Assembly: GCA_013202185.1 (NCBI GenBank) | Contig: JABMSA010000226.1 | Span: forward strand, 1 to 5,235 | Reading direction: 5' to 3' | Source of the DNA: Planctomycetota bacterium | GTDB lineage: Bacteria; Planctomycetota; PUPC01; JABMSA01 | Length of the DNA: 5,235 nt | Shown here: positions 1 through 5,185 of the stretch, piece after piece | How positions within the stretch are numbered: the first letter of the stretch is position 1 | Layout: each line of letters opens with the position of its first letter | Program-made: the position numbers and the translations under genes | Notes under the pieces: model-generated | What the model was told of the DNA's origin: nothing | What the model saw: only the letters and a program-made list of their open reading frames with translations | Databases searched by the model: none

Positions 1-1405
1 CTTCGGCAGCGGCGATTCCTTTCAGGGTAGCCTCTGTGTCTCTCCCTCCCATGTTGAGACCAAGGAATGCATATCCCGGGCCGATCATTAATGACCCGAA
101 ATCCCCGCCGTCGACGGGGCGGCCTTCGAACCTTCCGATCTCTTGTGTCCTTCCCCTTGGATTCGCGTCGATAGCTTTCTGCAAAGATGTCTTGAGCGAG
201 TTATGATCACGGACCGATATAGCCATGGCGCCGGAGGGGTCATCGGGGTGGTTGCCCCCGGCCACCATGAACAGGCCAATCGGGCCGGACGCGACCTTTC
301 CGAGTTCATCGATGTCTATCCCCTCTCTCATGCTTCTCTCCCGGAAACGCCTGAACTCTCGGGCACCATCGAATTCTCCGAATAGTTTGCCAACTCGCTG
401 CCACGTGGCGGCCGGGTCTGTAAAGTTGCCGAACAGGCCGAAAAAACATCCCTTGGGCAGCGCCTTCAGATGCTGCGTCGGATCGAGCGTAGCACCGCGA
501 AACAGGCTGCGCATCGGATTGCTCTCGGCCAGCAGAATCGTCATCTCCAGTGCGGCTTCGTTAGGCTTGATGCCGATGCTCGAGCCGATGCCAACGGCCT
601 TGATGTCGCGCAGCCCCAGCGCGTTGTCGGCGATGTTCATCTCATTCAGGTCGTCGGTGTCCATGGTTCGGCGCAGCAATTGCAGGCCCTGCTGCACATT
701 ACCGAAGACGAAGCACTTGCGGGATTCATAACGCTTGCTGAGCTGCCGGTAAGCGGGAACCTGCGCCAACGCCATATCCGGCTTCTTCCCAAGGAGCATC
801 GTCTTGAGATCGAACGGATCGGACGCAAAGAACAGCCTGCTCCCCTTCAGCGCAATATGGATCGGGAAGTCAAAGTCGATGTCGGCATGGTAGACGGTGT
901 GCCCACGGAAATCCCACGTGAGCTTGTTCTGTACCGCGCGGCGGGGATTCTGAGCCGCCCGCCGGCGCGCGGAATCGGCAAGCACGCGGCTGGCAATCTT
1001 CGGATCGGTGAGTTCGATCACGCCGACAAGACAAGGATACTCCTCGTCGTAATTGATGCCCACAATTGCCAGGTGCAGGGACCTCATGGATCCGTACAAT
1101 TCTCCGAGCCCATCCCGCGAGAAGCCCAGTTCCTCAAGCCCACTGGCAATCTCCCCTTGAAGGCCCTGGATCAACCGCAGAGTAGCCTCGTCGCTGAAAG
1201 CCGGCGACGTAATGCACTCGTGAAGAACATCATCGACATCAAGAATTCGGGCGTACGCCAGCGTGTCGGCCGGCAAGAGATCCGGCACGTCCGGTTCCTC
1301 CGCCGGCTGCGGCAGCTCCTCCGCGAAACACGTGGCCCTAAAACCCTGGCCACCGGCCACGACCGAAAGGACGGCAAACAAGCAGACAGTCACTCTTCTA
1401 GTCAT
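1..1405 (-). CDS. Secreted protein of unknown function, DUF3352-like (3' end outside window)
   Basis: The frame runs without a stop from ATG at 1405 to base 2, giving 468 codons and no C-terminus in view. The start is set by an AAGGAGG Shine-Dalgarno 8 nt upstream. Residues 1-28 look like a Sec signal peptide: MTRR, then a hydrophobic run (VCLFAVLSVVAGG), with likely cleavage after TCFA before EELPQP. A short Pro/Glu/Asp linker (about 29-42) leads into 'LLPADTLAYARILDVDDVL' (43-61). That motif and the alternating strand-like blocks after it resemble DUF3352-type exported proteins of planctomycetes; this is resemblance from memory, not a search. I see no transmembrane helix after the signal, no catalytic motif and no lipobox (the Cys at 26 follows R-A-T). 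It is therefore probably periplasmic or exported. It is transcribed away from the ribosomal operon and need not share its function. Coding status and export are well supported; the family is tentative. Confidence 0.85.
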   Translation of the reverse strand, partial: MTRRVTVCLFAVLSVVAGGQGFRATCFAEELPQPAEEPDVPDLLPADTLAYARILDVDDVLHECITSPAFSDEATLRLIQGLQGEIASGLEELGFSRDGLGELYGSMRSLHLAIVGINYDEEYPCLVGVIELTDPKIASRVLADSARRRAAQNPRRAVQNKLTWDFRGHTVYHADIDFDFPIHIALKGSRLFFASDPFDLKTMLLGKKPDMALAQVPAYRQLSKRYESRKCFVFGNVQQGLQLLRRTMDTDDLNEMNIADNALGLRDIKAVGIGSSIGIKPNEAALEMTILLAESNPMRSLFRGATLDPTQHLKALPKGCFFGLFGNFTDPAATWQRVGKLFGEFDGAREFRRFRERSMREGIDIDELGKVASGPIGLFMVAGGNHPDDPSGAMAISVRDHNSLKTSLQKAIDANPRGRTQEIGRFEGRPVDGGDFGSLMIGPGYAFLGLNMGGRDTEATLKGIAAAE

Positions 1406-1413
1406 CAGAATTT

Positions 1414-1420
1414 CCTCCTT
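1414..1420 (-). promoter_or_regulatory. Shine-Dalgarno of the secreted-protein gene
   Basis: AAGGAGG on the - strand, 8 nt before the ATG at 1405. This is a near-perfect anti-SD match. It fixes the start and supports the - strand frame over the long + strand ORF that overlaps it. Confidence 0.85.
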
Positions 1421-1487
1421 GCAAGAACAAACACAACAGCGGCTTCGGAAAAAGAACGCGAATCTCACTACGCCCGGATGAAAGCTC

Positions 1488-1518
1488 TCGATAGAATCGA
1501 CACCTCGCCCGAGGGGCG
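1488..1518 (-). repeat. Two small inverted repeats in the leader of the secreted-protein gene
   Basis: TCGAT-AGA-ATCGA occupies 1488-1500 and CGCCC-GAG-GGGCG occupies 1506-1518. Both lie in the predicted 127-nt untranslated leader (about 1532 to 1406). Each could form a 5-bp hairpin. They may be leader structure, an operator, or chance in GC-rich DNA. Confidence 0.35.
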
Positions 1519-1538
1519 CCGGCCTCGACCATGTAATA

Positions 1539-1567
1539 TAGATAGCATTACCCGCCGAACTTGTCAA
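1539..1567 (-). promoter_or_regulatory. Sigma70-type promoter for the secreted-protein gene
   Basis: On the - strand there is a perfect -35 box TTGACA (1567-1562), a 17-nt spacer, then TATCTA as -10 (1544-1539). The -10 is directly preceded by TGC, an extended -10 element. Predicted initiation is near 1532, which leaves a 5' leader of about 127 nt before the ATG at 1405. Quality is high for a gene of unknown function. Confidence 0.75.
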
Positions 1568-1844
1568 GGGTAAACTTCCGTTGGCTCGGCGGCGGTGGCG
1601 GGTGAAAATCTCGCGGGCGCCGCGGGCCTGCCACCCGGCGGATGGGGCAGAAGATCAACCGGCTACGTGCGACGTGTCCCACCCTCCCCCGGCAGGGGGC
1701 AAAGTTCGGTAGCGAGTACCGCAACGACACAACAACCCGCGCCCATCGGCCTCGCGCCGATGGAGCGGCGCTTTTGCACTACACAGCGGCTCCCTCCCAC
1801 CAAACTCCCCCGGCCGCAGCTTCCCGCTTTTTGTGTTTTTGGCG
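1568..1844. other. Gene-free spacer between divergent promoters, rich in hairpins
   Basis: No convincing coding frame is present: the short ORFs here lack Shine-Dalgarno sites and overlap one another on both strands. The stretch is dense in inverted repeats: CCGCGGG/CCCGGCGG with one bulge (1620-1641), ACGT-GCG-ACGT (1665-1675), CCCCC-GGCA-GGGGG (1686-1699), GTTCGGTA/TACCGCAAC with one bulge (1704-1725) and an 8-bp stem at 1743-1763. It does not match RNase P, tmRNA, 6S or SRP RNA by the motifs I know. It could be structured RNA, a regulatory region, or GC-rich spacer. Confidence 0.5.
1739..1775 (+). terminator. Terminator-like hairpin with T-run and no gene upstream
   Basis: CCATCGGC (1743-1750), loop CTCGC, GCCGATGG (1756-1763) form a perfect 8-bp stem. 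An outer GCGC/GCGC pairing (1739-1742 with 1768-1771) leaves a 4-nt bulge. TTTT follows at 1772-1775. The shape fits a weak intrinsic terminator on the + strand, about 70 nt before the rpsB -35 box. It may insulate the operon from antisense transcription, or end a short RNA. The T-run is short, so function is uncertain. Confidence 0.35.
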
Positions 1845-1872
1845 TTGACATGTGCCGACTTTATGGTATAAT
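1845..1872 (+). promoter_or_regulatory. Strong promoter of the rpsB-tsf-pyrH-frr operon
   Basis: TTGACA (1845-1850), a 16-nt spacer and TATAAT (1867-1872) are both perfect sigma70 consensus boxes. TGG just before the -10 supplies an extended -10 element. Predicted start of transcription is near 1879. Such strength fits a ribosomal protein operon. Confidence 0.88.
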
Positions 1873-1961
1873 GGCTGTTCTTCGTGAGCCACGCTCCGAA
1901 GGTCGGAGCCCCTGGCGGCGTGGAGTTCTTTTCAACTGAGGCCGGCCGTTGTGCCAGGATG

Positions 1962-1977
1962 CCGCCCGGGCGGTTTT
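1962..1977 (+). terminator. Possible attenuator in the rpsB leader
   Basis: The perfect palindrome CCGCCCGGGCGG (1962-1973) folds as a 4-bp stem with a CCGG loop, and TTTT follows (1974-1977). It lies inside the operon leader, after the promoter and before the rpsB start. It resembles a weak intrinsic terminator that could act as an attenuator, but the stem is short. Confidence 0.25.
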
Positions 1978-2001
1978 ACCTCGCGGCCGCGCTGTTTTCC
2001 C

Positions 2002-2008
2002 AAGGGGG
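2002..2008 (+). promoter_or_regulatory. Shine-Dalgarno that fixes the TTG start of rpsB
   Basis: AAGGGGG lies 7 nt before TTG at 2016. It decides the start: the in-frame upstream starts (GTG at 1884, ATG at 1959) would add residues unrelated to S2 and have no comparable site. Confidence 0.75.
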
Positions 2009-2015
2009 TGAAATC

Positions 2016-2873
2016 TTGGCAATCGTTACTCTGAGGGAACTGCTGGACGCGGGTGTTCATTACGGTCATCGTACCAGCCGGCGCAATCCGAAGATGGATC
2101 GGTACATCTTCGCCAAGCGAAATGCGATTCATATCGTTGATCTGCGCGAGACCATTCGCGGCCTGATCAAGGCCACGCGGTTCCTGCACAGGATCGCGGA
2201 AGACGGCCAGACGGCGCTGCTGGTAGGCACGAAACGCCAGGCGGCGCCCGTGCTGCAAGAATGTGCCGAACGCTCACAGTTGCCGTATGTCAACAACCGC
2301 TGGCTGGGCGGCACGCTCACGAATTTCCGGACGATCCGCAGCCGGCTCGGCAGGCTGGAGGAGTTGGAAGCGCTGGAAGACACCGGCGAGATCGCCAATT
2401 ACTCGAAGAAGATGATCGCCACGCTCCAGCGCGAAAAGCGCAAGATCAAGGCGAACCTCGAAGGCATCAGGAAAATGAGCCGCCTGCCGGGCGCCCTGAT
2501 TGTGATCGATCCGCGACGCGAGAAGATCGCCGTTTACGAGGCATACAAGCTCGGCATCCCGATCGTTGCACTCACCGACACCGACGCCGATCCGTCGCTC
2601 GTGGACATTCCGATCCCCGGCAACGACGACGCCATCCGCTGCATTCAGCTTGTGCTGGACAAGCTCACCAACGCTTTCGTAGCCGGGCGGGCATCGTATA
2701 TGAGCGGGGCCGACGCCAAGCCCGACGCCGACGCCATGGCAGCCGCGGCCCAACCGGCAAGGCCCGCAGTGGCCGTACCCGAAAAGGCGCATGCGCCCGC
2801 GCAAGCGGCCGACGCCCAACAGGCCGAGCCCGAGCAGGGTGGACCCGCCGACCAGGCCACAACCGAAGCGTAA
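2016..2873 (+). CDS. rpsB: 30S ribosomal protein S2
   Basis: S2 is a component of the small ribosomal subunit, needed for S1 docking and for initiation. From the TTG at 2016 the protein is 285 aa. It begins with the usual S2 opening, AIVTLRELLDAGVHYGH, then NPKM at 24-27 and the IFAKRNAIHIVDL block. RWLGGTLTN (95-103) and the DPRRE...GIPIVALTDTDADP region complete the fold. The core ends near residue 228. Residues 229-285 are an Ala/Pro/Gln/Asp-rich tail, probably disordered, which E. coli S2 (about 240 aa) lacks. The frame is open back to GTG at 1884, but the extra 44 residues do not look like S2 and the Shine-Dalgarno favours TTG. It is first in the operon and uses no ATA isoleucine codons, unlike the genes after it. 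Confidence 0.97.
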   Translation: MAIVTLRELLDAGVHYGHRTSRRNPKMDRYIFAKRNAIHIVDLRETIRGLIKATRFLHRIAEDGQTALLVGTKRQAAPVLQECAERSQLPYVNNRWLGGTLTNFRTIRSRLGRLEELEALEDTGEIANYSKKMIATLQREKRKIKANLEGIRKMSRLPGALIVIDPRREKIAVYEAYKLGIPIVALTDTDADPSLVDIPIPGNDDAIRCIQLVLDKLTNAFVAGRASYMSGADAKPDADAMAAAAQPARPAVAVPEKAHAPAQAADAQQAEPEQGGPADQATTEA

Positions 2874-2916
2874 TTCAAAACAGCCGCCAGGGCTATAGCA
2901 TACGAAAGGGAGCTGT

Positions 2917-3510
2917 ATGGAAATCACCGCAGCCAAAGTAAAAGAACTGCGCGAAAAGACCGGCATAGGAATGATGAAGTGCAAAGAAGCACTAACCGAA
3001 TGCGCCGGCGACTTCGAGAAGGCCGTTGATTATCTTCGCAAGAAAGGCCTTGCCGCCGCCGACAAGAAAGGCGGCAGGTCGACCAACGAAGGTCGCGTGG
3101 CCGGCTACATACACACCACCAACAAGATAGGCGTGTTGCTCGAGATCAACTGCGAAACCGACTTCGTGGCCAAAGGCGACGAATTTGGCGGGCTGGCCAA
3201 AGACATCTGCATGCAGATCGCCGCGTCGAGCCCGATCGCCGTCAGCCGCGAAGACATCCCGGCCGACGTCATCGAAAGAGAAAAGGAAATCTACAAGGAA
3301 CAGGCCAAGGGCAAGCCCGAGAATATCGTCGACAAGATAGTCGACGGCAAGCTCAACGCCTACTTCAAAAACATCTGCCTGCTCGAGCAGCCCTTCATCA
3401 GAGACACGTCGGTGGCGATCGGCGACCTCATCAAGGAGAAGATCTCCAAGTTCGGCGAGAACATCACCGTGGCCCGATTCGTCCGCTACCAATTAGGAGA
3501 AAACGCGTGA
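2917..3510 (+). CDS. tsf: Elongation factor Ts (short form)
   Basis: EF-Ts is the cytoplasmic nucleotide-exchange factor that releases GDP from EF-Tu. The N-terminal UBA-like domain shows KVKELREKTGIGMMKCKEAL (7-26) and the helix DFEKAVDYLRKKGLAAA. The EF-Tu contact motif TDFVA is at 81-85. At 197 aa it is the short form seen for example in Thermus, about 85 residues shorter than E. coli EF-Ts; the reading frame is intact, so this is not a truncation. ATG at 2917 is preceded by AAAGGGAG. It follows rpsB by 43 nt with no promoter or terminator between them, and its stop overlaps the pyrH start. rpsB-tsf is one of the most conserved gene pairs in bacteria. Confidence 0.97.
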   Translation: MEITAAKVKELREKTGIGMMKCKEALTECAGDFEKAVDYLRKKGLAAADKKGGRSTNEGRVAGYIHTTNKIGVLLEINCETDFVAKGDEFGGLAKDICMQIAASSPIAVSREDIPADVIEREKEIYKEQAKGKPENIVDKIVDGKLNAYFKNICLLEQPFIRDTSVAIGDLIKEKISKFGENITVARFVRYQLGENA

Positions 3511-4235
3511 CCGACGCGGGCCTCGCCTGGAAGAGAGTGCTGCTCAAGATCAGCGGCGAGGGGATGTGCAAGACCGGCGACACCGGCATCGACCCCGAAG
3601 AGGTCGATTTTATTGCATCCGAGACGAGCGAAATCCATCGCTTGGGTGCGGAGGTCGTGCTGGTAATCGGCGGCGGCAACATCGTTCGAGGCAGCGTATT
3701 CGCCAAGCGCGGCCTCCACAAGGCCACGGCCGACCAAATGGGAATGCTCGCCACCGTCATAAACGCCCTGGCGCTTCAGGATGCCATCGAGCGGCACCAT
3801 GGCGTCGAAAGCCGCGTGATGACCGCCATAAACATGGCCGACGTGGCCGAGCCATACATTCGAAGAAGATGCCTCAGGCACCTCGAAAAGGGCAGGGTGG
3901 CAATACTCGCGGCCGGAACGGGCAACCCGTATTTCACAACCGACACCGCCGCCGCCTTGCGGGCGTGCGAGCTGGAATGCGACGTCCTGCTGAAAGCGAC
4001 CAAGGTCGACGGCGTATTTGATGCCGACCCCGAAGTAAACCCCGGCGCCACCAAATACGACCGCCTGACATACATGCAGGTGCTGAAAGAGAGGTTGCAG
4101 GTCATGGACTCGACCGCCATCACCATGTGCATGCAAAACAACATGCAAATCGTAGTCTTCAACCTCAAGAAAGAGGGTAATATCAGGAGAGCAGTAACCG
4201 GCGAACAAATAGGAACATCAATTCACGGAGAATGA
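3507..4235 (+). CDS. pyrH: UMP kinase (uridylate kinase)
   Basis: UMP kinase phosphorylates UMP to UDP with ATP in cytoplasmic pyrimidine nucleotide synthesis. It belongs to the amino-acid kinase fold and is unrelated to eukaryotic UMP/CMP kinases. The 242 residues show KISGEGM (14-20), GGGNIVRG (55-62), ATADQMGMLAT (73-83), GTGNPYFTTDTAA (137-149), DGVFDADP (168-175) and MDSTA (200-204), all hallmarks of bacterial PyrH. Its length is typical. The GTG start at 3507 overlaps the tsf stop in GTGA, and AGGAG at 3495-3499 gives proper spacing. Translational coupling to tsf is likely. The family is usually a hexamer activated by GTP and inhibited by UTP; this is family knowledge, not visible here. 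Confidence 0.96.
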   Translation: MTDAGLAWKRVLLKISGEGMCKTGDTGIDPEEVDFIASETSEIHRLGAEVVLVIGGGNIVRGSVFAKRGLHKATADQMGMLATVINALALQDAIERHHGVESRVMTAINMADVAEPYIRRRCLRHLEKGRVAILAAGTGNPYFTTDTAAALRACELECDVLLKATKVDGVFDADPEVNPGATKYDRLTYMQVLKERLQVMDSTAITMCMQNNMQIVVFNLKKEGNIRRAVTGEQIGTSIHGE

Positions 4236-4236
4236 T

Positions 4237-4797
4237 ATGCCCTACGACGACATTCTGCTGGACACCGAAGAGCGAATGGAAAAAGCCGTGAACGCCCTCA
4301 AGACCCAATTCCGCACACTCAGGAGCGGAAGAGCCAACTCGGGCATCGTCGAAAACGTCAAGGTCGACGCCTACGGAGTGCCGACCGGGCTCAAGCAGAT
4401 CGCCACGATCTCCGTACCCGAGCCAAGGCAAATACTCATCCGACCGTTCGACCCCGGCCTGTCGGGCGCCATCGAGCGCGCCATACTCAAGTCCGACATC
4501 GGCCTCACGCCCAACAACGACGGCAAGATGATTCGCCTCCCCGTGCCGCCGCTCAGCGAAGAGCGGCGCCAGAAAATGGTATCCAGCATAAGAAGCATGG
4601 GCGAAGACACCAAGGTGTCCGTAAGAAACATCCGCCGCGACGCCAACAAGCAGGCCGAAAAAGAAAAGAAGAGCGGCGACCTCACCGAAGACACCCTCTA
4701 CGACATCAGGGATGAAATACAGGAGCTGACCGGCACCTACGAGAAACAGATCGACGCCGCCCTGCAGGAAAAGACCGACGAACTGCTGGAAGTATGA
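4237..4797 (+). CDS. frr: Ribosome recycling factor
   Basis: RRF works with EF-G to split ribosomes left on mRNA after peptide release. The protein is 186 aa, close to the usual 185. It shows RSGRAN (29-34), the domain II strand region YGVPTGLKQIATISVPEPR (46-64), GLTPNNDGKMIRLPVPPLSEERR (89-111, written here as one conserved block) and the arginine-rich VRNIRRDAN (129-137). The C-terminal helix begins around DDI..EIQELT. The ATG at 4237 lies one nucleotide after the pyrH stop, with GGAG 6 nt upstream. It is the last protein gene of the operon in this window. ATA isoleucine codons are relatively common here (4 of 15). No uppS, cdsA or dxr gene follows, although one often does elsewhere; tRNA genes come next. 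Confidence 0.97.
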   Translation: MPYDDILLDTEERMEKAVNALKTQFRTLRSGRANSGIVENVKVDAYGVPTGLKQIATISVPEPRQILIRPFDPGLSGAIERAILKSDIGLTPNNDGKMIRLPVPPLSEERRQKMVSSIRSMGEDTKVSVRNIRRDANKQAEKEKKSGDLTEDTLYDIRDEIQELTGTYEKQIDAALQEKTDELLEV

Positions 4798-4829
4798 CGA
4801 TAATCCGGTGCGCCCGACCCGCCGCAAGC

Positions 4830-4854
4830 GCCCGGCCGGCCGTCAAGACCGGGC
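4830..4854 (+). repeat. Hairpin between frr and tRNA-Lys
   Basis: GCCCGG (4830-4835) and CCGGGC (4849-4854) can pair around a 13-nt loop, and the loop region also contains the palindrome CGGCCGGCCG. There is no T-run after it, so an intrinsic terminator is unlikely. It may be a processing or stabilising structure at the operon end, or chance in GC-rich DNA. Confidence 0.35.
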
Positions 4855-4876
4855 CACCGACCGACACGACCCGAAC

Positions 4877-4953
4877 GAGGGTGTAGCTCAGCTAGGTAGA
4901 GCAACGGCCTTTTAAGCCGTAGGTCCTGGGTTCGATCCCCAGCGCCCTCACCA
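4877..4953 (+). tRNA. tRNA-Lys (anticodon UUU)
   Basis: The full cloverleaf is visible. The acceptor GAGGGTG (4877-4883) pairs with CGCCCTC (4943-4949), including one G-U pair. The D stem is GCTC/GAGC. The anticodon stem ACGGC/GCCGT encloses loop CTTTTAA with anticodon TTT at 4911-4913. The T arm is CTGGG-TTCGATC-CCCAG. Discriminator A is followed by an encoded CCA (4951-4953). No clear promoter lies in the 79 nt after frr, so it may be excised from the operon transcript. Confidence 0.97.
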
Positions 4954-5035
4954 GCGGCAAAAAGTGCAGCCACATGCGCGGTTCACCGTGCGGCCCAGCG
5001 GCCGAGAAAATCGCATTGCACTTGATTTTTGCCGC
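4954..5035. repeat. Long imperfect inverted repeat between tRNA-Lys and tRNA-Glu
   Basis: GCGGCAAAAA (4954-4963) is the exact complement of TTTTTGCCGC (5026-5035). The pairing continues as GTGCA (4964-4968) with TGCAC (5017-5021) across a 4-nt bulge, then ATGCG (4974-4978) with CGCAT (5012-5016) across a 5-nt bulge. Inside sits CGGCC-CAGC-GGCCG (4991-5004). The left arm starts immediately after the CCA of tRNA-Lys. The right arm holds the -35 box of the tRNA-Glu promoter. Confidence 0.7.
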
Positions 5036-5050
5036 AGAAGCTGGTAAAGT
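5022..5050 (+). promoter_or_regulatory. Promoter of tRNA-Glu (and probably tRNA-Leu)
   Basis: TTGATT (5022-5027), a 17-nt spacer and TAAAGT (5045-5050), with TGG directly before the -10 as an extended -10 element. Initiation is predicted near 5057, just before tRNA-Glu at 5063. tRNA-Leu follows 45 nt after tRNA-Glu with no new promoter in view, so the two are probably co-transcribed. Confidence 0.6.
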
Positions 5051-5062
5051 TTTAACATACGC

Positions 5063-5140
5063 GGCCCCATCGTCCAGCCTGGCCCAGGACACAGGATTTT
5101 CGATCCTGGAACGAGGGTTCGAATCCCTCTGGGGTCACCA
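5063..5140 (+). tRNA. tRNA-Glu (anticodon UUC)
   Basis: The acceptor GGCCCCA (5063-5069) pairs with TGGGGTC (5130-5136), with one G-U pair. The D stem is GTCC/GGAC. The anticodon stem CAGGA/TCCTG encloses TTTTCGA with anticodon TTC at 5099-5101. The T arm is GAGGG-TTCGAAT-CCCTC. CCA is encoded at 5138-5140. The acceptor and D arm closely resemble bacterial tRNA-Glu. Confidence 0.97.
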
Positions 5141-5154
5141 GATCGCCAAGGCGC

Positions 5155-5167
5155 GTCGCCCAGCGAC
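5155..5167 (+). repeat. Short hairpin between tRNA-Glu and tRNA-Leu
   Basis: GTCGC-CCA-GCGAC forms a 5-bp stem with a 3-nt loop in the 45-nt spacer. There is no T-run. It could help processing of a Glu-Leu precursor, or be incidental. Confidence 0.3.
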
Positions 5168-5185
5168 ACGTCCGCGCGACAACAA

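Larger units (their letters stand above)
1879..2015 (+). promoter_or_regulatory. Structured 5' leader of rpsB
   Basis: About 137 nt separate the predicted transcription start from the TTG start of rpsB. The first element is GCTCCGA-AGG-TCGGAGC (1893-1909), a 7-bp stem, flanked by CCAC (1889-1892) that can pair with GTGG (1920-1923). An alternative pairs CCACGC (1889-1894) with GCGTGG (1918-1923). Next come the palindrome CCGCCCGGGCGG with a T-run (1962-1977) and CGCGGCCGCG (1982-1991), just upstream of the ribosome-binding site. S2 represses its own operon through the rpsB leader in some bacteria; a similar role here is inference. Confidence 0.5.

Noticed and set aside
470..1573. Long + strand ORF of 367 codons opposite the secreted-protein gene
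   Set aside because: The - strand frame has a Shine-Dalgarno, signal peptide and promoter and spans the whole region. The + strand product is rich in Arg, His and Gln, has no ribosome-binding site and looks like a mirror of high-GC coding DNA.
1595..1939. Small ORFs in the spacer between the divergent promoters
   Set aside because: They overlap one another on both strands, run through the rpsB promoter, lack ribosome-binding sites and show no recognisable protein character.
1884..2015. N-terminal extension of rpsB from GTG 1884 or ATG 1959
   Set aside because: The added residues do not resemble S2, the GTG lies only about 5 nt after the predicted transcription start, and AAGGGGG before TTG 2016 fits the conserved S2 N-terminus.
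2274..2984. - strand ORF of 236 codons across rpsB and the tsf start
   Set aside because: It overlaps two certain genes and crosses the rpsB-tsf junction, and its Gly/Arg/Val-rich product is typical of antisense frames in GC-rich DNA.
3486..4208. - strand ORF of 240 codons opposite pyrH
   Set aside because: It is a complementary-frame shadow of a gene with all PyrH motifs, with no Shine-Dalgarno and no recognisable product.
4183..4827. - strand ORF of 214 codons opposite frr
   Set aside because: frr is certain on the + strand by length and motifs; the opposite frame has no start signal.
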